62,697 nucleotides of DNA from a bacterium (GTDB lineage Bacteria > Spirochaetota > Leptospiria > Leptospirales > Leptonemataceae). A program made the translations under genes and the position numbers. The stretch covers positions 1 through 62,697 of the forward strand of contig JANSYA010000017.1 in the NCBI GenBank assembly GCA_024742665.1. The letters are read 5' to 3'. Positions 50,850 through 59,141 of the stretch are shown piece after piece. Each line of letters starts with the position of its first letter. Within the stretch, counting starts at the first letter, position 1. The notes beneath the pieces are model-generated. The model made no database searches. It was not told the origin of the DNA and saw nothing but the letters and a program-made list of their open reading frames with translations.

Positions 50850-51785
50850 ATGAACTCTAATCGTATTCGTTTCGCAGTTTGCCTGGGAGCCCTGATGATT
50901 CTGGCGGGCTGCTCCGGTGCCCTGGCCCAGGCGGCAGAAGAACAGCCGGGCGAACATAAAGTGCTCGTTCGGGAAGTCGGCCGTCTGAATGCAGCCTGCG
51001 GCGCACTGGCGTGGGCGGTCAACTTCAGACTGAGCGGCCCCTCGGCCGAAGGCGGTTTTATTCTACAGCGAGTTAGGATTACGAATCGCATGAGCCCTTG
51101 CAATTTTAAAGACAAAGGCGAAATCGAATGCGGGCCGACGCCGAAGCAGTTCATCGAAGTCTGGACGGTGGACGCCGGGAAATCCGTGCCGAACGAGCGG
51201 GGCAATCTCAGAAACTTCAAGGGCACGGTTATAACATCGTATTCGGATCTGTTTACGATCGCGTATTCGCACGGCTTTCCGCAATGCAAAGGCAACTATG
51301 ATATTACCGGCGCGCTGATGTACGTTCCGAAATCGGCCTTTAAGGGCGGCGAACTACCGGATGATTTTAAGTCGGGGAACGTGATCGAAGCCCGCAGCCT
51401 GCCCGCGGCCGAGCTGAACGCTGAAAATCAAAACGAGATCCTCAAACTTGTTAAGTGGGATAACAATAAAACGACGGAACATACCGCCCTCTTTACGAAA
51501 CAAAAGGGCCGGCCGGCGCGCACAGAATGCAACTGCTGCGACGAAGATTTCGACAAATGGGTGCACGGCGAGCGGGAACTTATCCCGGCGCCCGGCAAAC
51601 AGTATGACCCGGCTCTGGATAAAGAAGACCCGCATCCGCCGGTCGAAGAACCATACGAAGAAATTCAGGAACAGAAAGTTAAGAAAGACGCAGGCGAGAC
51701 GGAAAAAGACTCGAAAGAAAAGCTGATCGAAAAAGATCGCAAGCCGACTCCCCTGCGAAAGATCAATCCAAAGCGAAAGCAGTGA
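50850..51785 (+). CDS. Lipoprotein with charged C-terminal tail
   Basis: A 311-residue protein. ATG 50850 gives a signal peptide with lipobox ILAGC (Cys20). A cysteine-containing domain (SPCNFKDKGEIECGP, HGFPQCKGNYDITGALMYVP, RTECNCCDEDFDKW) extends to about residue 240. The last 60 residues are a Lys/Glu-rich low-complexity tail (EIQEQKVKKDAGETEKDSKE). No family is recognised. It overlaps or abuts the next gene. Confidence 0.7.
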   Translation: MNSNRIRFAVCLGALMILAGCSGALAQAAEEQPGEHKVLVREVGRLNAACGALAWAVNFRLSGPSAEGGFILQRVRITNRMSPCNFKDKGEIECGPTPKQFIEVWTVDAGKSVPNERGNLRNFKGTVITSYSDLFTIAYSHGFPQCKGNYDITGALMYVPKSAFKGGELPDDFKSGNVIEARSLPAAELNAENQNEILKLVKWDNNKTTEHTALFTKQKGRPARTECNCCDEDFDKWVHGERELIPAPGKQYDPALDKEDPHPPVEEPYEEIQEQKVKKDAGETEKDSKEKLIEKDRKPTPLRKINPKRKQ

Positions 51786-51787
51786 GC

Positions 51788-52300
51788 ATGCCTTCGCACG
51801 AAGCGATACTGCTTGAAATTCAAAATCAAATCTTAGACTGCAACAACGCGGCGGCGCTGGAACTTCTGTACGACGAGATATGCGCGGTCATCCGTGACGG
51901 CGCCTGCCTGCGAATGTTCATGGACAATGAATACTACGATCCGGAAGATCGCGACTTCGGCGCTATGTTCACCAACGATCTGGTGAAAATCCGACGCAAT
52001 GCGGCGGGCGCCTGGGACCTGCATCTGCTGCACGAGCACTACGGTTTCGATGGACGCTCGATGACGATCGCAAGAGTGAGCCTCAGAGATGAAGCCGAAG
52101 AGACCGCATGGGCGCGAATTCTGCCGCTGCTGATTCAAATCAATACGAAAGAAAGATTCAAGCGCGGCTACGGCGCCGGCAAAGATCCCCTTTTGTATCA
52201 GGAAGGGCCGTTCTTTACGCAGGTTAGCCGCGTCTATCGGAAGGCCGTCCAGGATTACTGGATCAGCGCGTACGGCGCGGATCGAATCGACGATTTTTGA
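51788..52300 (+). CDS. Unknown cytoplasmic protein
   Basis: A 170-residue soluble protein. It starts at ATG 51788 or at GTG 51782, which overlaps the upstream stop by three bases (GTGA). The N-terminus is helical (EAILLEIQNQILDCNNAAAL), followed by an acidic alpha/beta region (DLVKIRRNAAGAWDLHLLHE, ETAWARILPLLIQINTKERF). No domain is recognised. Coupling to the lipoprotein suggests a shared job. Confidence 0.6.
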   Translation: MPSHEAILLEIQNQILDCNNAAALELLYDEICAVIRDGACLRMFMDNEYYDPEDRDFGAMFTNDLVKIRRNAAGAWDLHLLHEHYGFDGRSMTIARVSLRDEAEETAWARILPLLIQINTKERFKRGYGAGKDPLLYQEGPFFTQVSRVYRKAVQDYWISAYGADRIDDF

Positions 52301-52459
52301 TTCGGCCTGTGGAAGCCGCCGTCGTCGATACTACTGAACGACTGCAATCGAGATCGCCTGGATCGAGTTTGTGTACGATTTACTCATACGTAATACTATA
52401 CTATTTATTGACCGCATAGATTCAAAAACTCAGAGTACGTCCGAGAGGAATCGAAGAGT

Positions 52460-53305
52460 ATGAATGCAGACGCTGTCCCCCATGATCAGCTAATTCCGGC
52501 AGGAACCTGGATCAAAATTGAAATACCGGATGCCGGAGAATTCGTCGGCTATACCTATCTGGATCCGAGCGCCGGGTTCTCAGCGCAGGGCGGAACGCCC
52601 GACGGCAGCGAGACTTATTTTTCCGATTTAACGATCGTGCGATTGGCCGGCTCCCAACTGCCATGGAAGGTACTCACCGAAGCGGAACGCGAAGGCTTCG
52701 GCCTGCCGGTCGACCTGGACTGGATCCGCGAACACTACGGCGAACAGCCGCAAAAGAGGTCCCTCTGGGGCTGGTGGCGATCGTCGCCAGAGCTTTCGTC
52801 TCGGTTTCATCCCGAGGCTCCCGATGATCTACAGGTGGTTGTACACGACGGCGGCCCGCGCCTGACTGAACAGCCGCCGGAGATTGTATGGGCGCGCGTA
52901 TGCGGCGGAAGCGACGGCGTTTTCGAAGCGCACGTGTTGAACCAGCCGCACAATTTGAAAAGCGTGGCGCAGGGTCAGAAGATCAGCTTCGTGGTTCCAC
53001 AAAACTTTGAGCATGCGATTCTAACGACGGCAAAGTATTTACGCGAACGCCCGGACTGGAAGATTCGCCCCTGCGATCAATGCGGTCTTTCAGAACTATT
53101 CGATGCGCCGTCGGATATGATGCGTGCGGTCTTCCCTGGCATGCCCGAAGGCGCGACCATGGAGATGTTCTCCGCCTTCTGCCCGATGTGCGGCGGAACG
53201 CAGGTCGTGCAACACGGCGAATCCGACGCGGAAATTCCCGAAGACTCAGCCACTGACGCTGGCGCCAGACCGAAAAAAAAGAAGTGGTGGCAAATCTGGA
53301 AATAA
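52460..53305 (+). CDS. Zinc-ribbon protein, unknown function
   Basis: A 281-residue soluble protein with GAGAGGAA upstream of its ATG. A beta-rich N-terminal domain (AGTWIKIEIPDAGEFVGYTY) is followed by HVLNQPHNLKSVAQGQKISF, a stretch reminiscent of DUF2314-type proteins. A C-terminal zinc ribbon uses CDQCG near 213 and CPMCGG near 247. The end is Lys/Trp-rich (KKKKWWQIWK), as in proteins that touch the membrane surface. The function is unknown. Confidence 0.6.
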   Translation: MNADAVPHDQLIPAGTWIKIEIPDAGEFVGYTYLDPSAGFSAQGGTPDGSETYFSDLTIVRLAGSQLPWKVLTEAEREGFGLPVDLDWIREHYGEQPQKRSLWGWWRSSPELSSRFHPEAPDDLQVVVHDGGPRLTEQPPEIVWARVCGGSDGVFEAHVLNQPHNLKSVAQGQKISFVVPQNFEHAILTTAKYLRERPDWKIRPCDQCGLSELFDAPSDMMRAVFPGMPEGATMEMFSAFCPMCGGTQVVQHGESDAEIPEDSATDAGARPKKKKWWQIWK

Positions 53306-53378
53306 GCGTGACGCATGTATCAGACGGCATCTGTCCACGTCAGGCATGTGCGCGGCCCTCTGCGGCCTGAAGCTTCTA

Positions 53379-55712
53379 ATGGAAAATCTGGACTACGAGC
53401 AGCAACACCGCGGCGATCGCGGCGCGTACGCACGCTATCTGAACGGCATGGACGCGTCTATGCGCCAGAAAGTCGCGCTGACGGCCGCGCATATTTTATC
53501 CCGGGGTCGCATTGCGGATATGGGTATGGGTTCCGGCACGGGCAGCGAAGCTCTGGCGGCCCTGTATCCCGCACTGCAGGTCGTGGGCGTGGACGTAAAT
53601 CCGGAAATGGTCGCCATCGCCAGCGAACGCTATCGCCTGCCGAACCTGGAATTCGTGACCGGCGACATCGCCGAACGCGTATTCGAACCGGAAAGTCTGG
53701 ACGGTATTCTGAATTCTTCGGTTCTGCACCACGTCACGACCTTCAACAACTATGATTACGAACAGGCGCGACGCGCGCTGACAAACCAGGTCGCCCAGCT
53801 GCGACCCGGCGGCGTGCTGATCGTGCGCGATTTTCTGGATCCCGGCCCGGGGCAGGTGTATCTCGATTTGCCGGCCAACGACGGATCGACTCCGGACGAC
53901 ACCGCGACGCCCGACGACCCGAACGATACGAGCGATACAGGCGATGCGCGGGTCGACGGGCTCTCAACGGCGGCGCTGTTCGAACGTTTCGCCGGCGAAT
54001 TTCGCAAGCTCGCTTCGCAGCCCGGCTTCGCTTACGAACGCGTCGACCAGGAAGACAAACAACAAGACAAACAACAAGACAAAGAAAAAGACAAAGAAAA
54101 AAAGCCAGGGGCGGATTCGCCGCGGCCTGGCTTTCTTCGCTATCGCCTGAGTTATAAACACGCCGTCGAATTCGTTTTGCGCAAAGACTATCGCCGGGAT
54201 TGGGCCACCGAAGTTCTGGAAGAGTACACGTACTTTTCGCAGGCCGACTTCGAACAGGTCTTCGCGGAGCTGGGGCTGCGCGTCACGGCTTCGACGCCGA
54301 TTCGCAATCCCTGGATCGTGCGCAATCGCTTTCGCGAGCAATTCGAACTACGCGATCTCGCAGGCCGTCGCCTGGAAATTCCCGCCACGAACTATTTGAT
54401 CGCCGGCGAAAAAGTCGCGGCGAATGAAGGCCTGCGCTTCGTCGAAGGCGACGCGCGGCCGGCCCGGGGATTTTTGCATCTCGAACACTATCGGGATCGT
54501 CGCACGCAGGCGGTCATGGATCTCGTGCGCCGGCCTGGACGAACGCTCGACGTGATTCCTTATTTCCTGACGGACGGCGACTGCTTCGTGCTCGCGCGCA
54601 AAGACTACCCGCGACCGCTCGCCGCGCATCTCACGCGCACTCTCGACGGCCGCGCGCTGTCCGGATACGTAAGCGAACCCCTGGCGGTGATCCAGGGCGA
54701 CGGACCGATCGGTCGGACTGTCGAAGAAGCCCTCGCCCGATTCGGCGGGATTGCGGCGGACTCGATCCTGGAATTCCGGCGCGGCTCGACGTACTATCCT
54801 TCTCCGGGCGGCATCGAAGAGGAAGTGCGATCGACCTTCGTTCAAACGAAGCCGATCTTCGTGGAATCGCAGTTGGAGAACCGCTCCGGCTTCAGCTCCG
54901 CCGGCCAGATTCGCGCCATCGAAGCCCGGCAGCTCTTGCGCGCGGCCCAGGTCGGCGGTCTGCCGGACGCGCGCCTGGAACTGAACGTCTATCATCTGCT
55001 GCGGATGCTGGGGATCAAAGCCGGCCCCTGGATCGGCGAAACGATCGCGCTCGCATTTTCCGGCCTCCCGCCTCGCCGAATTCATACGCTTGCCGACCTC
55101 GCGGCGATTCCGGCCCGGAGAGTTTTTGAAAAAGCGCCGAACGACGCGAGCGCGAGCGCCGGCTTTCTCGAACTGCGCTCTGCGGAATTCGCGGAGTTAA
55201 ACCAGGCGGGCGACGCGATCAAAATCCAGCAGCGCGAGTACGTCAGGCCGCGACCTTTAAGTTTATTTACCATCACGGCCGCGGTGCTGCGCCGCAGCGG
55301 AGATACGATCTATATCGGGCTCGACGATCACGATCTTCCAGCCGCCCAGTCCTTCTACGGCAACAGCAATATTCTGGTAACGCCCGCCTGGCGCCTGCCG
55401 CACGCCATCGATTCGATTACGCCAGGTCGCGCCTGGGTTTGCGACAGGCTCTTGAGCGAGTACGGCGTCGAGGCCGGCGAGGTCTGGGAACTCGGCGGGC
55501 CGTACATGCCTTCGCCCGGCGTGACCCCGGAGCTGGTCTATCCGATCGCGATTGAAGCTCGCACCGATCACTCGGCCGGCGGCCAGGACGACGCGACCCG
55601 TAGCTTACACTGGATAGACCTTAAAGATTTTTGCGACGGCTTTGCAGATCTACGCGACGGCCACCTGCGCATTGCGGGTCTGCGCGCCGCTCACGCCCTG
55701 GGTCTGCTTTAA
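53379..55712 (+). CDS. SAM methyltransferase with two Nudix-like domains
   Basis: A 777-residue protein from ATG 53379. Residues 25-345 are a class I SAM methyltransferase: motif I ADMGMGSGTG at 46-55, acidic VDVNPE, GDIAE, and LRPGGVLIVRDFLDPG. A Lys/Gln/Asp repeat insert (224-242) interrupts it. Two further domains, about 385-490 and 625-730, have Nudix-like strand order and endings (YYPSPGGIEEEV, YMPSPGVTPELVY) but no Nudix box (GX5EX7REUXEE). A helical segment (ARLELNVYHLLRMLGIKAGP) lies between them. It may modify a nucleotide-linked or small-molecule substrate. No partner gene is recognised. Confidence 0.7.
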   Translation: MENLDYEQQHRGDRGAYARYLNGMDASMRQKVALTAAHILSRGRIADMGMGSGTGSEALAALYPALQVVGVDVNPEMVAIASERYRLPNLEFVTGDIAERVFEPESLDGILNSSVLHHVTTFNNYDYEQARRALTNQVAQLRPGGVLIVRDFLDPGPGQVYLDLPANDGSTPDDTATPDDPNDTSDTGDARVDGLSTAALFERFAGEFRKLASQPGFAYERVDQEDKQQDKQQDKEKDKEKKPGADSPRPGFLRYRLSYKHAVEFVLRKDYRRDWATEVLEEYTYFSQADFEQVFAELGLRVTASTPIRNPWIVRNRFREQFELRDLAGRRLEIPATNYLIAGEKVAANEGLRFVEGDARPARGFLHLEHYRDRRTQAVMDLVRRPGRTLDVIPYFLTDGDCFVLARKDYPRPLAAHLTRTLDGRALSGYVSEPLAVIQGDGPIGRTVEEALARFGGIAADSILEFRRGSTYYPSPGGIEEEVRSTFVQTKPIFVESQLENRSGFSSAGQIRAIEARQLLRAAQVGGLPDARLELNVYHLLRMLGIKAGPWIGETIALAFSGLPPRRIHTLADLAAIPARRVFEKAPNDASASAGFLELRSAEFAELNQAGDAIKIQQREYVRPRPLSLFTITAAVLRRSGDTIYIGLDDHDLPAAQSFYGNSNILVTPAWRLPHAIDSITPGRAWVCDRLLSEYGVEAGEVWELGGPYMPSPGVTPELVYPIAIEARTDHSAGGQDDATRSLHWIDLKDFCDGFADLRDGHLRIAGLRAAHALGLL
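54054..54101 (+). repeat. 12-bp tandem repeat inside the methyltransferase gene
   Basis: Four 12-base units: GACAAACAACAA twice, then GACAAAGAAAAA twice, encoding DKQQDKQQDKEKDKEK. Units of 12 bases keep the frame, so length variation would change only the linker. The stretch is far more A-rich than the rest of the gene. Confidence 0.8.
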
Positions 55713-55763
55713 CCGTGCGGCGAAACGCGCATGCGCGAGGCGGCCACAGAGCTTTCGCGCGCC

Positions 55764-56663
55764 TCACTCATGCGGACGGGGAGCGAGAAATCCTTCCAGA
55801 ACGGAATCGGAGCGTTCTATGCGCACCTTAAAAGACCGGCGCTCGCAGCCCAGGATTTCGATGCGATCATCCTGGACGATCATGGCGATCAGATGATCTT
55901 CGCCGGCGTACTCATGACGCTTCGAAATGGGCACGTCAAACAGCTCTCGCGATCTCGTCATATCGGGAGAGACGGCTTCGGCCGGCAGCCAGCCCCCTCG
56001 CGCGGCCGGATCTTCAATATCGCTTGCATGCTGGCCGGGCACGGGCGGTTTCGCCAGGCCGATTTGAATCCAGCCGGGTTCCGAATCCGTAACGAAGATC
56101 CAGCTCCCTTTCGGGAGCCGGGTCCGCGCATCGCTTTCGGTCGGCGCAGTGCTTTCGGTCGGCGCGGCGAAGACCGACGCGGCGGTCAGAGTCGAGGTCC
56201 AGATTTCGCACGCCAATTCGGCCGGCACAGTTCGCGTAAGATTATCGGGGGCGTCACAGGGCAGCCTTTTCAAATTGACCGTCTCCCGCTCGACTTCATC
56301 CGCAAAGACGTTGAAATTCGAGTCCCAGGATATACCGGAAAAGAAGCCGTCATCGGCGAAGTAGATTCCGGGATGTTCCGGATCCAGGGATATAAAGCTG
56401 ACTTCAATCGGCTTGCGAACCGGGTCGTCCGGCCGGGGCGAGCTGCGCCAGACGGAGTACATATTTTCAGGATCGCACAAATTCAAAGTAATGTGCGCGC
56501 CGCTCATCGGATTATCGAGCAGCCACTGATAACGAATCTCGCGCGGCAGGTCGGCGACGGTGGGCTCTTTCGTTTCGGGTTCGCTCTCCTTTTTCGCTTC
56601 ATCGCACGCGCCGAAAAACGCCAGGATCAGTATCAGACTTAAATATGCACGCAAATTTATCAT
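55764..56663 (-). CDS. Lipoprotein with SH3-like C-terminal domain
   Basis: A 299-residue protein with lipobox LAFFGAC (Cys20). The N-terminal half is a cysteine-containing beta-domain (YQWLLDNPMSGAHITLNLCD, GIYFADDGFFSGISWDSNF). Residues about 185-235 look like an SH3-like domain (RLPKGSWIFVTDSEPGWIQI, GGWLPAEAVS), but this is weaker than in the three other SH3 proteins. The C-terminus is alpha/beta (LIAMIVQDDRIEILGCERRS). Convergent with the methyltransferase. Confidence 0.65.
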   Translation of the reverse strand: MINLRAYLSLILILAFFGACDEAKKESEPETKEPTVADLPREIRYQWLLDNPMSGAHITLNLCDPENMYSVWRSSPRPDDPVRKPIEVSFISLDPEHPGIYFADDGFFSGISWDSNFNVFADEVERETVNLKRLPCDAPDNLTRTVPAELACEIWTSTLTAASVFAAPTESTAPTESDARTRLPKGSWIFVTDSEPGWIQIGLAKPPVPGQHASDIEDPAARGGWLPAEAVSPDMTRSRELFDVPISKRHEYAGEDHLIAMIVQDDRIEILGCERRSFKVRIERSDSVLEGFLAPRPHE

Positions 56664-57414
56664 GACAGGAGGTGTACGAGCCGGGCAGCGATGCTGTCAA
56701 GCCGGGCACACGGGATGAAAGATTCGGGCCTTGCCGTCACCGTCGCAGTTGTTATGCATTTTTTAACAACAGTCCCAATATTTGAGCAATAAGCGCTAGA
56801 GGATTTCCACTTCGTCTCTATCAGCATAACCGGCTTCATCCGTGCATAATTCGAAGCAACGGCAACGACGTGCAGGTACAATGGCATCGACATATAAATC
56901 CTCTTTTCCTCGGGAGCTGTCAGGAGCAGATCTCTTAACTCTGGATTTGGCGCAGTTTACGGGGTACGGTCAGCTACCCAATGAGCCTTTACAGGCTGTT
57001 GGATGTTCGCCGATCTAAGGGATTGATCGAGAGATCTGATTACTGTCGATAGAGTTTGTTAAGTTCAAACGTCGCGGCTTCCTTTTTATCGAAACCCTCC
57101 GCCACCTGCGGGTAGTCTCTCAGGAACCGAGATGCCAGCGCCTCCCGCCCTGCTTCAACAGTGATGAACCCAAAACATAAGCATCGAAACGATTTTTTTT
57201 CATACACAGTCCCTTCATAATGTCACTGGCAGAAGCGCAGGAACGGAGATCGATAAAGAGTATTTTTTATAAATTATTTGTAAGTTTAAAATCGCCTGGC
57301 GCCAACTGCCGGTACGTTGTCAGCGTTTCCGCATAGAGCGTGCGGGCGGATAGAAAATCAATATCATCCCGGCGGACACTTTGTCGCAGTCAGGGCGTGA
57401 ACTCCAGGCACAGA
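56664..57414. other. Gene-poor region with decayed coding fragments
   Basis: About 750 bases, AT-richer than the flanks. On the minus strand two frames end like real proteins: one at 57040 (see the small CDS) and one from about 57395 to a TAA near 57276 (SVRRDDIDFLSARTLYAETL, then TYRQLAPGDFKLTNNL) that has no start after an upstream stop. A 45-codon plus-strand frame at 56881-57018 is weaker. These look like remnants of one or more genes. Confidence 0.4.
57040..57207 (-). CDS. Small protein or gene remnant
   Basis: A GTG-started frame of 55 codons with AAGGG just ahead. The sequence looks coding: VYEKKSFRCLCFGFITVEAG, then REALASRFLRDYPQVAEGFD and a helical end LNKLYRQ. An in-frame TGA lies nine codons upstream of the start. 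No family is recognised. It could be the tail of a truncated gene. Confidence 0.4.
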   Translation of the reverse strand: MYEKKSFRCLCFGFITVEAGREALASRFLRDYPQVAEGFDKKEAATFELNKLYRQ

Positions 57415-58509
57415 CTACTGATTCGCTTTATACCATGCTTCCCAGACTGACAGATCTGAGCCCAGCTTCTCGCCAGTAATCGCCTCAAGCGCTAAAATTG
57501 CCTGCGAACGCCCATTATAAGTTCGCTTCGGATACCGTCTATCCATGGTCCGAAGATATCTCAGTATGTGCGGAATCGCAGCCTTCTCTTTACGCTGCGT
57601 AAATACTCTCATCGCAGCAAGGCCCAGATCGCTATCGATAACTCCACCTGAGCTGACTGCTGCTCCAAGGGCGGCAGGCAAGCCTGGAGACTCCCAATAC
57701 TCCAGTAGAATTGCCGCAGCGAGCGACGATTTGCTATTTGCTCGAACAGCCTTCAGCAATGCCGGACTTGCCTCTCTCGCCCCGAGCGCTCCGATTGAAT
57801 TGATCGCGGTGCGGCTCACGTCCGTGTCAGCACCGGTCACGAGAGTCGTCAGCGCGGCGATCGTTTTCGGCTCTTTCGCTGATGACGCCAGCTCGGCGGC
57901 GATCATTCGAACTTCAGCAATCGGGTCAGACATCGCGCCGAGAAGAAACGACTCGCCATACCATAGATACAGTTGTGGCATTATCGTACGCAGGAGGCCC
58001 CCGTGTAGAGCGAGCGCCTTCGCGAAGGGCGCTCGCTCTGGAGAACTCTGCGCATAGCCCCACGCCACATAGGCCCCGGGTACAGTCGCGTCAAAATGCA
58101 TTTTCACAAAGCTATTGGTTTCGCGCTTAATGACAAGAGTGCCGGAAATTCGAGCGCTTGTATAAAGTGTCGTGGACCCGCGATTAGTGCTGCCAGTATA
58201 AGTCTGCGCGATGGGGTCGGCAGTCAGCACAAGCTGCACAGCAGGAAGGGTCTGCATAGAATCATCCAAAGTTACGCCGCCGTAAGAAAAGAGGCGAACG
58301 AGCACTTCTGAAACACGAGCGCTCTTTGCATATTCGTTCAAAGTCGCAGAATAACTGAAGCCAGGTATTTCCCTGATTTCAGCCGCTTCGAGGTTTCGCA
58401 CACGAACAGTGCCGCCAGGAGTCGCAGTTTCGCACATGACCAGGCTACTCAAGCCGATCAATATTATGGTGAGACCCCTATTTGTCTTTTGGGCCAGCGT
58501 AATGGTTTT
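57415..58509 (-). CDS. HEAT-repeat lipoprotein
   Basis: About 364 residues from TTG 58509, chosen to remove a 47-base overlap with the upstream gene and because CAGGA lies eight bases ahead. The signal segment GLTIILIGLSSLVMC carries a lipobox-like end. Residues about 40-160 are a beta-domain. The C-terminal half holds HEAT/Armadillo-type repeats (PIAEVRMIAAELASSAKEPK, VSRTAINSIGALGAREASPA, KAAIPHILRYLRTMD). It is a likely periplasmic adaptor, organised with the lipoprotein gene at 58532. Confidence 0.7.
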   Translation of the reverse strand, partial: KTITLAQKTNRGLTIILIGLSSLVMCETATPGGTVRVRNLEAAEIREIPGFSYSATLNEYAKSARVSEVLVRLFSYGGVTLDDSMQTLPAVQLVLTADPIAQTYTGSTNRGSTTLYTSARISGTLVIKRETNSFVKMHFDATVPGAYVAWGYAQSSPERAPFAKALALHGGLLRTIMPQLYLWYGESFLLGAMSDPIAEVRMIAAELASSAKEPKTIAALTTLVTGADTDVSRTAINSIGALGAREASPALLKAVRANSKSSLAAAILLEYWESPGLPAALGAAVSSGGVIDSDLGLAAMRVFTQRKEKAAIPHILRYLRTMDRRYPKRTYNGRSQAILALEAITGEKLGSDLSVWEAWYKANQ

Positions 58510-58531
58510 CAAGATATGTATCCTGTTTACT

Positions 58532-59122
58532 TTATGGAGAGGTAAATGTCGTGCGGCCGGTTTTTGGCGCGGCTTCATTTTCGTATTCCGCAGCGTCGCG
58601 AGCTTTCTGAGCTGCGACTCCGAAAGCGGTTCCTTCGACTACGGCGACTTCATGAACGAAGCTCTGTCCGATACGTCGGCCTTCAAATTCTGCAGATATA
58701 TCAAGAATCAAATCGAATTGCCCGGCCCGCCCCGGGCGAATCCCCGAATCGTGTCGCACCGTTGTTCCTTCTGGCATGCGCCCGACATTTCGCGGATCCA
58801 TTGGGTCCGGTCGCAACATGGGATCGGGTCGCAACGTTACGATCACATCATCCAGGTTTTGCAAAGACGTAACCCGTACGGAAATCTCGGTTTCTTGGCC
58901 CATCGCAAGCTCGAACTGCGTCTGCCACTCGACACGAACCGGCAGATGGAATTTATTCTGCCGCGACAGAACCCAGTCATCGGACTTTGTTCTTATATTC
59001 TCAAAGGCACTTGCTCCGCGATCGGAGCCTGACGGCGGCACCGTCTCCTTTCCGGGCGGACCGCAAAAGAGACTTGCGGAGAAAATTCCCAGCATCAGAA
59101 GCAAAAGCAGATAATGATTCAT
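58532..59122 (-). CDS. Small lipoprotein
   Basis: A 196-residue protein; ATG 59122 gives signal peptide MNHYLLLLLMLGIFSASLFC (lipidation at Cys20). The mature part has one clear beta-sandwich segment (LAMGQETEISVRVTSLQNLD, FDLILDISAEFEGRRIGQSF), similar in pattern to immunoglobulin-like or CARDB folds. A short duplicated motif, RPDPMLRPDPMDP, occurs near residue 100. It lies 20 bases after the large lipoprotein. Confidence 0.65.
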   Translation of the reverse strand: MNHYLLLLLMLGIFSASLFCGPPGKETVPPSGSDRGASAFENIRTKSDDWVLSRQNKFHLPVRVEWQTQFELAMGQETEISVRVTSLQNLDDVIVTLRPDPMLRPDPMDPRNVGRMPEGTTVRHDSGIRPGRAGQFDLILDISAEFEGRRIGQSFVHEVAVVEGTAFGVAAQKARDAAEYENEAAPKTGRTTFTSP

Positions 59123-59141
59123 TTGATGATTCGGCTCCATT

